Below are positions 23,479-36,027 of a DNA stretch of 64,000 bases, piece by piece. Source of the DNA: Tragulus kanchil (lineage: Eukaryota; Chordata; Mammalia; Artiodactyla; Tragulidae); the NCBI GenBank assembly GCA_022376925.1, contig JAIOJX010000004.1:129233123-129297122 (forward strand), written 5' to 3'. The notes under the pieces were generated by a model, which searched no databases, had not been told where the DNA came from, and saw only the letters and a list, made by a program, of their open reading frames with translations. Made by a program: the position numbers and the translations under genes. Numbering within the stretch: the first letter of the stretch is position 1; every line of letters starts with the position of its first letter.

Positions 23479-25722
23479 AGAAATCATCAGGTATGTAAAC
23501 CCAAAAAATGATAGAAAAACCTCAGTCTTCAGAGATGAACTATACAGGATGTATAAGGTACAATTTGTCTTAATATGGGATAGGTAAAGATGCTATACAA
23601 ATCATACTCTTTTATTTAGCCGTTTGGGGGTCCCATAGCCCGCCATCATACAAGATGATCCATTGCTCCAAAACAGGGAGAAACACTTTCCTGGGATTAC
23701 ATGTTAATTATAGAACTCCTTGTCCCCTACACTAACATAAATTGTGAAAGTCTGGCCAGAATTCTGATAGAACAGCTGGAAAGCTTGTTACCAAAGAGCA
23801 TTCATCAAATCCTGGTTGGGAGAGGAAAGTCTGTCGCAGAAAATCCTACAAGACATGAAGTCCTTTCCCTGGTCTTCCCCCTGTGGGATGTGTGGTGCTG
23901 GGGCCGGACAGCAGAGCACTGTCATTACTTACACTGCTTGTCTATATATTTCATAAAGAGCAGTGTGTCACCTTGAACACCTACAAAACTGACGTATCTA
24001 CAAAATCAAGCTTTTGATTTTTTTTTTTTTTTTTGATATTTTATACAGTCCAGTAAGCTTCTCCTTCGGGGTTATATTATCTGTTAGGTGAGTCTTCATC
24101 CAGTTTGGCCATTCATGGCAATTACGTCTATACAAGGAAGTATAGATCTGTCTAAATGCCAATTACATAGAACACCAAACTCTTATGTAAAAGAAGTTTC
24201 TAATTAATCAAAAGGGAAACACCGACTGTTTCTCCTATTCTGAAGGACTAGAAACAGAAGCAAAACAGTAAAACAGGAAACATTTCCTTGAGAGTGCTGA
24301 CAGCCAGTAAGTAGTAGATGCCTTTTAGTAGAGTATGCTACAGGGTTAAATGACACTAGAAAATGAATAAACTTTTAAACTGGACAAGACCTTCTTTTAG
24401 TCCTCATTCTTCAATGATTTACGAAGTCTGAAGGAGGATTTGATAGGCTCTTCGTTTAATTTTAACTCCCCAAATGAGATGACTGTCAAATAGATAATTA
24501 CAGGAAAAGACAACTCACTATAGGTTTCGAAAGTGGATTCCTACAGTAAACATTATTTCAAAAAAGAGAGTGTTAAATAGAAAATCTAAGTAACTGCTCC
24601 TGAACTAACAGTCTACTTGTTAAATTTATAAACTGTTCTCATGTCATGAGAACAGAAATGCGGTGATAAGCACATCAGAATTTGTCTTCTATTCTAAGGA
24701 AGGATAATGATTGGACTTTTGATAAAACACATTGACAAGTTCCAACAAATAATTTTTACTTCGAAGCAGCGTATATTCTACAAAATAGACCAAGGAAACA
24801 GATCAAACACATTAACAGTATAACAGCTACAACAAATTATATTCATTAGAGTTTCAGATTACCAGTACTTTAAGCATCCGCAATAAATTTGCTTCCTCTA
24901 CTGAACTCAAAACATAGATATCTTTGGTAAGTCTGAAAAAAGGTCATCTCAAGTTTTAAAGAAGCAGACAATCAAAATTGGTACTTCTCATAATGTTCCA
25001 CCTAAACTAGCTGCTCAGGGTCCTCTCCTACACTCTTCCAGTGCCTTTCGCTGGAAGCTTTCTCTATTTCTGTCTCTTTAGTAAATTTTGTTACACACAC
25101 AAAAATCTGTACTTCTTTCATAAAATCTAAAACAAAACATATTTATGCTCTGAAATTCCCAATTAATTAGAAAAGACTATTAACAAAAAAAAACAAAAAC
25201 AAGAGAGGAGCTGGTATGGAATAGACTATGAGAGTAAGTCCCAATAAGCATGTGTACTAGAATAAAATATGGTAAAAGGTAAAGCAAAACTAACAAACAC
25301 ATGTTCACCACGTACCTCCCACATGGCCTGTGTTGTTCTAACTCTAGGAATATAATGCTTCGCCCACCCACATGGCACCAAGGTGCCCCTCACTCCAACT
25401 TGGTCACTGGAAATCTAGAAATGGGTCAGAAAAGAGAATCAAAAATAATAGAAGTGTTGAGAAAATACGACCCACAGGAAAATGTATCAACCAAGTTTGG
25501 TTCACTTAGACGAGAGAAGACAGAATAGTAACTTTATAATCTTCAAGGAAACAGAGGATGTCGGCCAGCTGTTGTCTAATTCCGTGAGGACTCGCGTAAA
25601 GGATGTGGGCTCTAAGCATGGGAATGCAGGCTAAAACTAAAGGGACAAAAAGATCTGATGGCAAGAGGTTGTATAATCAGAAACGAACCCTTTAGGGAGG
25701 TTGTAAAATCTTCTGTTAAGAA
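23479..25722. other. WDR70 intron, mostly AT-rich; no recognised element
   Basis: It includes an 18-base T run (about 24018-24035) and a perfect 11-bp inverted repeat with a one-base loop (24633-24655). No transposon body was identified. Confidence 0.45.
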
Positions 25723-25733
25723 TCTAATTTTCA

Positions 25734-25963
25734 GAGTTTCCCTGGTGGTCCAGTGGGTAGAGAGTCTGCTTTGCAGTGCAAGGGCACTGGTTTGACCCCT
25801 AGCCTGGGAAAATCCCATGTGCCCTGGAGCAGCTGGACCAGTGCGCCCAGAGCCAGTGCTCTGCAACAAGAGAGGCCACTGCAATGGGAGGCCCACACAG
25901 GCCAAGGCATAAAATATGGATGAAAATAAATAAAAAAATAAAGAGGCATGATGGGGGAAAAAG
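25734..25963 (+). mobile_element. tRNA-derived SINE (unnamed family) with target-site duplication
   Basis: Head gtttccctggtggtccagtg, shortened middle (missing the vicinity of the ccaattac block), ggcccacacaggccaaggca and an A-rich tail. It is flanked by tctaattttca at 25723-25733 and 25964-25974. Confidence 0.82.
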
Positions 25964-25974
25964 TCTAATTTTCA

Positions 25975-26600
25975 TATAGGAGAGCTGAGCCATAGTCCCC
26001 AGGAAGGCAAGAAGAGGGTCTCTGGATGATAAACACTGAAACATGAGGCAAAGTCACAATATGCCTGATACTGCAGCTAATGAAGCAAAAGCCAGTGGCT
26101 TTGGCTGTGGGATAATTATGTGAAGAGCAGGAGAGGAGACTTGTGCTAGGACCAAAGACATTATTTTATTTGCTGTAATATGAATGTCCCTGCCAATGTG
26201 TGCGGACCTTAGAAGAGTCTTCCTAGGCACATCCGCTGCAATTTGTACTATTTCATTATTTATTTCGTACAGTGCTTTCCATCACTGTTATCATTTTCAA
26301 TTAAAAATCTTCCCGGTGCTGGGTGAGATAGAGGGATCACATTCTACTCAGTTTCTCTCCCTGAATGCAGTTATAAAACCTCAATCCAAGGATTTTGAAC
26401 AAAATATCAAAATTTTAAATTAAGACAGCCTCGGTTAAAACTTAATTTCCCTTTTGTCTTAGACTTCAAGATGGCTTGACATAACACTGTGACTGATCCC
26501 ATTTTTATTTAGAGTACTGGAATTTTATTCATCATGAAGTTTTTTTCCATTAATTTTTGTTTTTTATGTTTCCTTAAAATGTGATTTTGTTTTGATTACT
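25975..26600. other. WDR70 intron: no recognised element
   Basis: Unique, AT-rich sequence leading into the poly(T) end of the L1 at 26605. Confidence 0.4.
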
Positions 26601-26604
26601 GAGG

Positions 26605-29600
26605 CTTTTTTTTTTGTGGTGATGCATTTTTTTTATTATTATTATTCTTTATTTTAAAGGTTTTACAGAGTTTTGTTGTTCACAGACATGTATGTTCCCA
26701 GATCAGTCATATGCATATCCATGGTCCCCACTCCCCCCAGTTCCCCCCATTCCACCCCTCCAGACCTTCACCCCAAGCCATTGTAAGCACTCCTATTCCC
26801 TTAGCACTATGACACTAGCTATCTTTTCCACACATATCAGTATAGGTTTCCATGTTACTCCCTCCATGCTTCCCCCTCCCTATTTCTTCCCCACAATGTC
26901 CCTATGTCTATGCTCTGTCTGTTTTTCCATGAGTTCCCTGCGTGTTATCAAGACCATCCTACTAGATTCCATATATGTGTGTTAGTATACTGTATTTGTC
27001 TTTCTCTTTTTGACTTACTTCACTTTCTATGATAGGTTCTAGAGCCAGCCACTTCATTAGGACTGAGTCTTCTGCATTTCTTTTAACAGCTGAGTAGTAT
27101 TCCATTGTATATATGTACCAGAGCTTCTGGATCCATTCATTCGTCGATGGACATCTAGGTTGCTTCCATGTTCTTGCTATTGTATAGAGAGCTGCAATGA
27201 ACATTGGGGTACGGGTGTTTCTTTCAGTTTTGATTTCATCCGGATATAAGCCTAATAGTGGGATTGCTGGGTCATAGGGAGCTTCTATTTTTAGTTTTTT
27301 AAGAAATCTCCAGACTGTCTTCCATAGAGGCTGTATCAATTGACATTCCCACCAGCAATGCAAGAGGGTTCCCTTTTCTCCGCACCCTCTCCAGCATTTA
27401 TTGTCTGCAGATTTTTTGATGATGGCCATTCTGACGGGTGCGAGGTGATATCTCATTGTAGTTTTAGTTTGCATTTCTCTAATAATAAGCGAGGTTGAGC
27501 ATCGTTTCATGTGCTTTTGGGCCATCTGTATGTCCTCTTTGGAGAGGCGTCTCTTTAGATCTTTTTCTCATGTTTTGATTGGGTTGTTCATTTTCCCTGT
27601 GCTGAGTTGTCTGAGTTGCTTATAGATTTTGGAGATTAATTCTTTGTCTGTTGTTTCATTTGCTATGATTTTCCCCCATTCTGTGGGCTGTCTGTTCAGC
27701 TTTTTTGTAATTTCTTTTGCTGTACAAAAGCTTTTAAGTTTCATGAGGTCCCACATGTTCATTTTTCTTTTCAGTTCCACTATTTCAGTAGGTGGGTCAG
27801 AGAAGATCTTGCTTTAATTGATGTCCTTGAGGGTTTTGCCTATATTCTCCTCTAAGAGTTTGATGGTTTCTGGTCTTACATTTAGGTCTTTAATCCATTT
27901 TGAGTTGATCTTAGTGTATGGTGTCAGGGAATGTTCCAACTTCATTTTTTGCATGTAGCTGTCCAATTTTCCCAGCACCACTTGTTGAAGAGGCTGTCTT
28001 TGTCCCATTTTATAGTTTCACCTCCTTTGTCAAAAATAAGGTACCCATAGGTGTGTGGGTTTATCTCTGGGTTCTCGATCTTTTTCCATTGGTCTATAGT
28101 TCTGTTTTTGTGCCAGCACCATACTGTCTTGATGACTGTTGCTTTGTAGTAGAGTCTGAAGTTAGGGAGGCTGATTCCTCCAGCTCCGTTCTTCTTTCTC
28201 AGGATTGCTTTGGCTATTCGAGGTCTTTTGTGTTTCCATATGAACTGTGCTATTCTTTGGTCTAGTTCTGTGAAAAATGTCAATGGAAGTTGAATAGGTA
28301 TTGCACTGAATCTGTAGATGATATTTGGTAGTATGGTCATTTTCACAATATTGATTCTTCCGACCCAGGAACATGGAATATCTCTCCATCTGTTTAAGTC
28401 TTCTTTAATTTCTTTCATGAGTGTCTTGCAATTTTCTGTGTACAGTTCCTTTGTTTCTTTGGGTAGGTTTATTCCTAGATATTTGATTCTTTTGGTTGCA
28501 ATGGTGAAGGGGACTGCCTCTTTGATTTCGTTTTCTGATTTTACATTGTTTGTATATAGGAATGCTAGTGATTTCTGTGTGTTGACTTTGTATCCTGCGA
28601 CTTTGCTGAATTCGCTGATTAGCTCTAGTAGCTTAGTAATAGCGTCTTTGGGATTTTCTATGTATAATATGTCATGTCGTCTGCAAAAAGAGAGAGCTTG
28701 ACTTCTTCCTTTCCAATCTGGATTCCTTTGATTTCTTTCTCTTCTCTTATTGCTGTTGCTAGAACTTCCAGGACTATGTTGATTAAGAGTGGTGAAAGTG
28801 GACCCCCCTGTCTTGTTCCTGATCTTAGAGGGAATGCTTTCAGTTTTTCACCATTGAGGATAATGTTTGCTGTGGGCTTCTCACAGATGGCTTTCACTAT
28901 GCTGAGATAGGTTCCTTCTATGCCCATTTTCTGAAGAGTTTTTATCATAAATGGGTGTTGTACTGTCGAAGGCTTTTTCTGCATCTATTGAGATGATCAT
29001 GTGATTTCTGTCTCTCAGTTTGTTGATATGGTGTGTCACATTGATTGATTTGTGGATGTTGAAGAATCCCTGCATGCCTGGGATGAACCCGACTTGATCA
29101 TGATGTATGAGTTTTTTGATGTGTCGTTGAATTGTTTGCTAGGATTTTGTTGAGGATCTTGGCATCTAAGTTCATCAGGGAAATTGGTCTGTAATTTTCC
29201 TTTTTTGCGTTGTCTTTGCCTGGTTTGGGTATCAGGGTGATGGCAGCCTCGTAGAATGTGTTTGGAAGTTTTCCTTCCTGTGCAATTTTTTGAAAGAGTT
29301 TTAGAAGGACAGGCATTAGCTCTTCTTTAAATGTTTGGTAGAATTCGGCTGTGAAGCCATCTGGCCCTGGGCTTTTATTTTTGGGTAGATTTTTTTTTTT
29401 TTTAAACATTTATTTATTTATTTTTTGGGGGGTGGGCTAGGGAGGGACGGGGTGGGTGGGCCACTTCTATTGGTCTTTCATTTGTCTATTTTCATCCGTC
29501 TTTGCTCTTTGGCCTGTGTGGGCCTCCCATCATGGTGGCCTCTGTTGTCCCAGAGCACCGGCTCTGGGTGCCTGCGCTCCAGAGTTCTGGCTCATAATTG

Positions 29601-30335
29601 GACATATCGGTCCAGCCGCTCCACGGCACGTGGGATCTTCCCAGGCCAGGGATTGAACCGGCACCCCCTGCACTGCAAGGCAGTGTCTTTACCCACTGGA
29701 CAACCAGGGAAGTCCTTGGGTAGATTTTTAATCACAGATTCGATTTCTGAGCTTGTGATTGGGTTGTTCAAAGTTTCTGTTTCTTCCTGGATCAGTCTTG
29801 GGAGATTTATCTTCCCCAAGAAACTGTCCATTTCTTCCAGGTTGTCCAGTTTGTTGCCATAGAGTTGCTCATAATAGTCTCTTAGAATCCTTTGGATTTC
29901 TGCATTATCTGTTGTAATCTCTCCTTTTTCGTTTTTGATTTTGTTGATCTGGTTCTTCTCTCTCTTTGTCTTGATGAGTCTGGCCAGAGGCTTGTCAATT
30001 TTGTTTACCTTTTCAAAGAACCACCTTTTTGTTTTATTTATCCATACTATAGTTTCTTTCATTTCTTTCTCATTTATTTCTGCTCTAGTCTTTATAATTT
30101 CTCGTCTTCTGCTGGCTTTGGGATGTTTTTGTTCTTCTTTTTCCAATTGTTTTAAGCAGAGGGTTAAGTCATCTGCTTCATATTTTCCTAGTTTCTTGAG
30201 GTGGGATTGTATTGCTATAAATTTCCCTCTTAGAACTGCTTTTGCAGTATCCCATAGGTTTTGCACGGTCGTATGTTCATTGTCATTTTCTTTACTGAGT
30301 TTTTTGATACCATCTTCTAGTTTGTGGTTGAGTCA
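26605..30335 (-). mobile_element. L1 LINE, 5'-truncated, with decayed ORF2
   Basis: The reversed poly(A) tail is at 26605-26650 and the 3' UTR at 26655-26960. ORF2 follows to about 30330. Visible ORF2 parts are the reverse transcriptase core with L-F-A-D-D-M (near 28680), the stretch A-I-P-L-L-G-L-Y-P and the end with M-E-Y-Y-S-A-V-K-R. The frame is broken into at least six segments by indels and stops. The endonuclease domain, ORF1 and 5' UTR are missing, so it cannot mobilise itself. A SINE (29395-29715) is inserted in it. It is much less decayed than the other L1 pieces here. Confidence 0.93.
29395..29715 (-). mobile_element. tRNA-derived SINE (unnamed family) nested in L1, perfect 14-bp target-site duplication
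   Basis: Flanked by ttgggtagattttt at 29381-29394 and 29716-29729, inside the L1 ORF2. The order of insertion is therefore clear: L1 first, SINE later. The 3' end carries a G-rich tract (29427-29460), followed by the A/T tail. The ORF2 reading frame continues into the SINE for about 40 codons by chance. Confidence 0.9.
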
Positions 30336-30339
30336 TGAC

Positions 30340-31740
30340 TCTAGCCCTAACCCTGCCTCAACCTATAGCCCACTCTATTACACAAAAATTAGCTCAGTAA
30401 ACCATAAAACTTTTAGAAAAAAAACACAGAAGAAAATCTGCATGACCAGAGGTCAGTCAAGGACTTCCTAGACAGGACTGCAAAACTACATTCTATAAAA
30501 GAAAAAAAAACTGGATAAATTAGACTTAATCAAAATTAAAGTCATTTCCTTTGTAAGACTCTATTAAGAAAAAGAAACAAGCAACAGACTGGGAGAAAAT
30601 ATCCCAAGAAATTGGTATCTTGAATATATAAAAGGTTCTCAAAATTAAGAAACAAACTGGGCAAAAGACTTGAGTAAGCACTTCACCCAGGATGATATAA
30701 TCAGAGAAAATGAGCACATGAAGATATTCAACATCATTGGTCACAAGAAAAACGCAAACTGTAACCATGATGAGATAGCACTCCACATACCTGTTTGAAT
30801 GCATAAGATAAAAAATGTTACAATCCAAAGTGTTGGTGAGGATGCAGAGCAAGTAGAAAACACATACGCTGCTGGTGGGAATGCAAAGCAATACTGCTAA
30901 TCAGAAGATGGCTTGGAAATTTCTTATAAAAGTAAATATACACTCACTAGATGACCCAGCAAGCCTATTAGGTATTTGCCCTAGAGAATGAAAACTTATG
31001 TTCACACAATGAATGCTTGCAGTGGTGGTGGTGGTACAGTCCCTATGTGCAACTCCTTTGTGACCCTGTGGACTGTAGCTCACCAGGTTTCTTTGTCCTG
31101 AGGATTTCCCAGGCAAGAACACTTGGAGTGGGTTGCTATCTCCTTCTCTGGGGGATTTTCCTGACCCAGGGATCGAATCTGCATCTCCCACATTGTGGGC
31201 AGATTCTTTACCACTGAGCCACCAGGAAAGCCCACAGATGAATGCCTACAACAGCTCTATCCATAGTCTCCAAACATTAGAAATAACCAAGTGTCCTTTC
31301 ATAGATAAACAAACTGTGCTATATTGATACAGTGGGATACTACTCAGCAATAAAATGTTAACAAGTCAGTGATACGCACAACTAACCCGGATGAATCTCA
31401 TAGGATGATGCTGAAAGAAGTTGATCTAAAAAGGTTACATACTGTATGCATCCACACATATGACACTCTTGAAAAGTCAACACTACAGGGACAGAACACA
31501 GACCAAGAACTACCAGAGGCAGGGAGCTGAGCGCAGCAGAGGGTGAGAGCGTGGCTGCAGAGAGACAACACAAAGTCCAGTTCAGGGCAAAGAAACCGTC
31601 CTGTATTCCGACTGCACCGATGGGACCACGGGAATCTATAGGGGATAAAAGTCACTTTTAAAATAACAATCAGCACTAAACTCATTCCTTTTCATCTTCT
31701 TATGTAAAACATTTTAAGATTTGATAAAGTAGATATTGGG
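30340..31740 (+). mobile_element. older L1 3' end, interrupted by a Bov-tA; second copy 31743-32878, partial third copy 33771-34060
   Basis: Decayed L1 ORF2 and 3' UTR in plus orientation: ctgctggtgggaatgcaaag, atgacccagcaagcctatta, gggatactactcagcaataa and gaactaccagaggcagggag. It is opposite in strand to the younger L1 next to it. The Bov-tA at 31024-31232 splits it. Confidence 0.8.
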
Positions 31741-32880
31741 TGCAAGAAATTGGTATCTTGAATATATAAAAGGTTCTCAAAATTAAGAAACAAACTGGGC
31801 AAAAGACTTGAGTAAGCACTTCACCCAGGATGATATAATCAGAGAAAATGAGCACATGAAGATATTCAACATCATTGGTCACAAGAAAAACGCAAACTGT
31901 AACCATGATGAGATAGCACTCCACATACCTGTTTGAATGCATAAGATAAAAAATGTTACAATCCAAAGTGTTGGTGAGGATGCAGAGCAAGTAGAAAACA
32001 CATACGCTGCTGGTGGGAATGCAAAGCAATACTGCTAATCAGAAGATGGCTTGGAAATTTCTTATAAAAGTAAATATACACTCACTAGATGACCCAGCAA
32101 GCCTATTAGGTATTTGCCCTAGAGAATGAAAACTTATGTTCACACAATGAATGCTTGCAGTGGTGGTGGTGGTACAGTCCCTATGTGCAACTCCTTTGTG
32201 ACCCTGTGGACTGTAGCTCACCAGGTTTCTTTGTCCTGAGGATTTCCCAGGCAAGAACACTTGGAGTGGGTTGCTATCTCCTTCTCTGGGGGATTTTCCT
32301 GACCCAGGGATCGAATCTGCATCTCCCACATTGTGGGCAGATTCTTTACCACTGAGCCACCAGGAAAGCCCACAGATGAATGCCTACAACAGCTCTATCC
32401 ATAGTCTCCAAACATTAGAAATAACCAAGTGTCCTTTCATAGATAAACAAACTGTGCTATATTGATACAGTGGGATACTACTCAGCAATAAAATGTTAAC
32501 AAGTCAGTGATACGCACAACTAACCCGGATGAATCTCATAGGATGATGCTGAAAGAAGTTGATCTAAAAAGGTTACATACTGTATGCATCCACACATATG
32601 ACACTCTTGAAAAGTCAACACTACAGGGACAGAACACAGACCAAGAACTACCAGAGGCAGGGAGCTGAGCGCAGCAGAGGGTGAGAGCGTGGCTGCAGAG
32701 AGACAACACAAAGTCCAGTTCAGGGCAAAGAAACCGTCCTGTATTCCGACTGCACCGATGGGACCACGGGAATCTATAGGGGATAAAAGTCACTTTTAAA
32801 ATAACAATCAGCACTAAACTCATTCCTTTTCATCTTCTTATGTAAAACATTTTAAGATTTGATAAAGTAGATATTGGGTG
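30605..32880. repeat. tandem duplication D7 (copies 30605-31742 and 31743-32880)
   Basis: Offset 1138 bp with no differences noticed. The unit holds an old L1 end and the Bov-tA inserted in it. The break falls at the first base of the next Bov-tA SINE (32881). Confidence 0.96.
31024..31232 (-). mobile_element. Bov-tA SINE in old L1; copy at 32162-32370
   Basis: It contains tgcaactcctttgtgaccct, ggcaagaacacttggagtgg and accactgagccaccaggaaa. Confidence 0.88.
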
Positions 32881-34944
32881 CATCTGGAAGCTCAGCAGGT
32901 CAAAAATCTGCCTGTAATCCAGGAGATGCAGGTTCAGGCCCTGAGTCGGGAAGATGCCCGGAGGAGGAAATGGCAACCCACTACAGTGCTCTTGCCTGGA
33001 GAATTCCAAGGACAGTGAAGCCTGGCAGGCTACAGTCCATGGGATCACAAAAAGTTGGACACAACTTAGCAACGAAACCACCATCACCACCACCACCAAG
33101 GTAGATATTAACCGTTAAACTACCATGAACTTGGCGATTTCTTTCCTTTTTATTCTCACATGCCTACAGATAAACACTCAACTGTGCTCCTTAAATCCTG
33201 AGAGTTACTGTCCTGGAACATTCATAGCATGATACCACCAGGTGCAATGAGAAGTAATTTAATCACACCTTCCGGACAGCAGCCCTAGCCTGGACCTTGT
33301 GAGGGTAACTTAGCAGGGGCTCCGGCTGAGTTCCAGTCATGGTTTCAGTTGACCTCTGGTCTGTATGCTGCTTGCTTCAGGAAATTTGAAGAAAGGGTTT
33401 AGTAACTCAAATTACAAAAGTAGCAAAAATGTGACATTGTTTTTTCATCCTAGCCCAATGGCTCTCTTTTTTCCCCGTTAATTAAAGAAAACATTCTTAC
33501 AGAAAGCAGCACTGACTGATCACTGTAATTCTTTACAGTAGAACAGTGTCCTAGTTACCAGGGTGGAAGCCATTTAGCTCAGGACCCTGGAAAAAGGCAG
33601 TACTGAAAAAAGAACCATGTAATTGCTGCACTTGCAAATTGACACTAAGACTCCATCATCTTCTATTTACTCCCAGGTTCCCTATGAAATATTCACATAC
33701 CTCACAAGACCAGGAAACACACAGTGCTCACGCATCCTTGTGCTCCCAGTGAGCAAAGGTTGATCATACGTATGCACCCACACATATGACACTCTTGAAA
33801 AGTCAACACTACAGGGACAGAACACAGACCAAGAACTACCAGAGGCAGGGAGCTGAGCGCAGCAGAGGGTGAGAGCGTGGCTGCAGAGAGACAACACAAA
33901 GTCCAGTTCAGGGCAAAGAAACCGTCCTGTATTCCGACTGCACCGATGGGACCACGGGAATCTATAGGGGATAAAAGTCACTTTTAAAATAACAATCAGC
34001 ACTAAACTCATTCCTTTTCATCTTCTTATGTAAAACATTTTAAGATTTGATAAAGTAGATATTGGGTGCATCTGGAAGCTCAGCAGGTCAAAAATCTGCC
34101 TGTAATCCAGGAGATGCAGGTTCAGGCCCTGAGTCGGGAAGATGCCCGGAGGAGGAAATGGCAACCCACTACAGTGCTCTTGCCTGGAGAATTCCAAGGA
34201 CAGTGAAGCCTGGCAGGCTACAGTCCATGGGATCACAAAAAGTTGGACACAACTTAGCAACGAAACCACCATCACCACCACCACCAAGGTAGATATTAAC
34301 CGTTAAACTACCATGAACTTGGCGATTTCTTTCCTTTTTATTCTCACATGCCTACAGATAAACACTCAACTGTGCTCCTTAAATCCTGAGAGTTACTGTC
34401 CTGGAACATTCATAGCATGATACCACAAGGTGCAATGAGAAGTAATTTAATCACACCTTCCGGACAGCAGCCCTAGCCTGGACCTTGTGAGGGTAACTTA
34501 GCAGGGGCTCCGGCTGAGTTCCAGTCATGGTTTCAGTTGACCTCTGGTCTGTATGCTGCTTGCTTCAGGAAATTTGAAGAAAGGGTTTAGTAACTCAAAT
34601 TACAAAAGTAGCAAAAATGTGACATTGTTTTTTCATCCTAGCCCAATGGCTCTCTTTTTCCTCGTTAATTAAAGAAAACATTCTTACAGAAAGCAGCACT
34701 GACTGATCACTGTAATTCTTTACAGTAGAACAGTGTCCTAGTTACCAGGGTGGAAGCCATTTAGCTCAGGACCCTGGAAAAAGGCAGTACTGAAAAAAGA
34801 ACCATGTAATTGCTGCACTTGCAAATTGACACTAAGACTCCATCATCTTCTATTTACTCCCAGGTTCCCTATGAAATATTCACATACCTCACAAGACCAG
34901 GAAACACACAGTGCTCACGCATCCTTGTGCTCCCAGTGAGCAAA
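32583..34944. repeat. tandem duplication D8 (copies 32583-33757 and 33771-34944)
   Basis: Offset about 1187 bp. It overlaps D7, so the L1 tail near 31445-31742 occurs three times. The 13 bp at 33758-33770 are unmatched junction bases. One substitution is visible (accacc at 33235-33240 versus accaca in the copy). Confidence 0.95.
32881..33075 (+). mobile_element. Bov-tA SINE; copy at 34067-34262
   Basis: Plus orientation: a decayed tRNA-like head (atctggaagctcagcaggtc), then gcaacccactacagtgctct, the cagtccatgggatcac block, and a tail rich in (CAC)n at 33068-33098. Confidence 0.85.
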
Positions 34945-36027
34945 TGCTCAATAAACCCATGCTGAGTACACTGGCTTATCACTGGCAGTGGGAGAACAGA
35001 AACATTTTACTAAATACAAACACACTCGTCAGGACCCATCTAGAATATATACTGTCTAATCTTCCCAAGAAAGTGAATTTCATTAAGCTGATATTGCTTT
35101 ATTCAAAATAACACATAATTCAAAGCAACTGCTACTTCCTAGCCAACCAGCTGCCTGACTGTTCTTTAATAAAAATCAGATAATGGAAAGCTAGTTAACT
35201 CAAAGCCCATTTTTTTCCATTCCCTTGCGCTTCACATTAAAAAGCCTTCACTATATTTTAGAAAGCAGATAAATGCCAAATATAGTCTTTCTTTCAGGTC
35301 CATTTTCAGCTGGCATTTGCACGGCCTATAGCTCAAGATTCCTCTGTGTACTATTTTCCCTGTGTGATCCTGGGGGGCAACAACACGGCTCGAGTTCTAT
35401 ATTTCTAGAACGCATTTAAAGAGGTGCGATTCAGCCTGCGCTGGGATGTTATATCATGAGTCGACTCCCAGTACAAGATGGAAGAACAGATGAGCTCCTC
35501 ACGCCTTCAGAGACAAGCGTTCACAGGCACAGCGTCATTAATCCATTAAGTTTGAAGTAAATTCCCAAACCAGCTATACCTATATCTAAATATAGAACAA
35601 AGACACATTCCAAAGCCAATTCTGAGGACTCCCTGGGATATCTGTTAACTGGAATGGCCTTTCTGCTATCCTTAATGTGCACAAATAGCATGGGGTTACT
35701 GTAGTATGAAGAGTCAGACCTATATGTTAAGATAAATAGCTAGATCCATGAAGGGTCTATTATTTCATGGCCCTAGTTTCAAATAACAATATTCTCTCTG
35801 AATAAGAACGCAAAAACTTTTCATGTGAAATGGAAGTGGTAATCTTTTCATGTTATATAACATTTTATATATTGATATATACAGCAATTTTCTTGGACAT
35901 CAAAATTCATTCATTTAAATGTCATATTTGGTATAATCTATGGGTAATGTGATCAGATAGAATGCTTTCTTAGTGATCTCTTCTATATTATAATCAGAAA
36001 AACTCAAAATACAAAACGCTAATCTGA
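34945..36027. other. WDR70 intron: no recognised element
   Basis: Unique AT-rich sequence; no clear repeat blocks. Confidence 0.4.

Noticed and set aside
26962..30266. Several minus-strand frames of 100-220 codons as host genes
   Set aside because: They are fragments of a decayed L1 ORF2. The 224-codon one continues by chance into the nested SINE.
30340..30356. Telomere-like ctagccctaaccctg
   Set aside because: Only about two imperfect units at the edge of an L1; too short to be an interstitial telomere tract.
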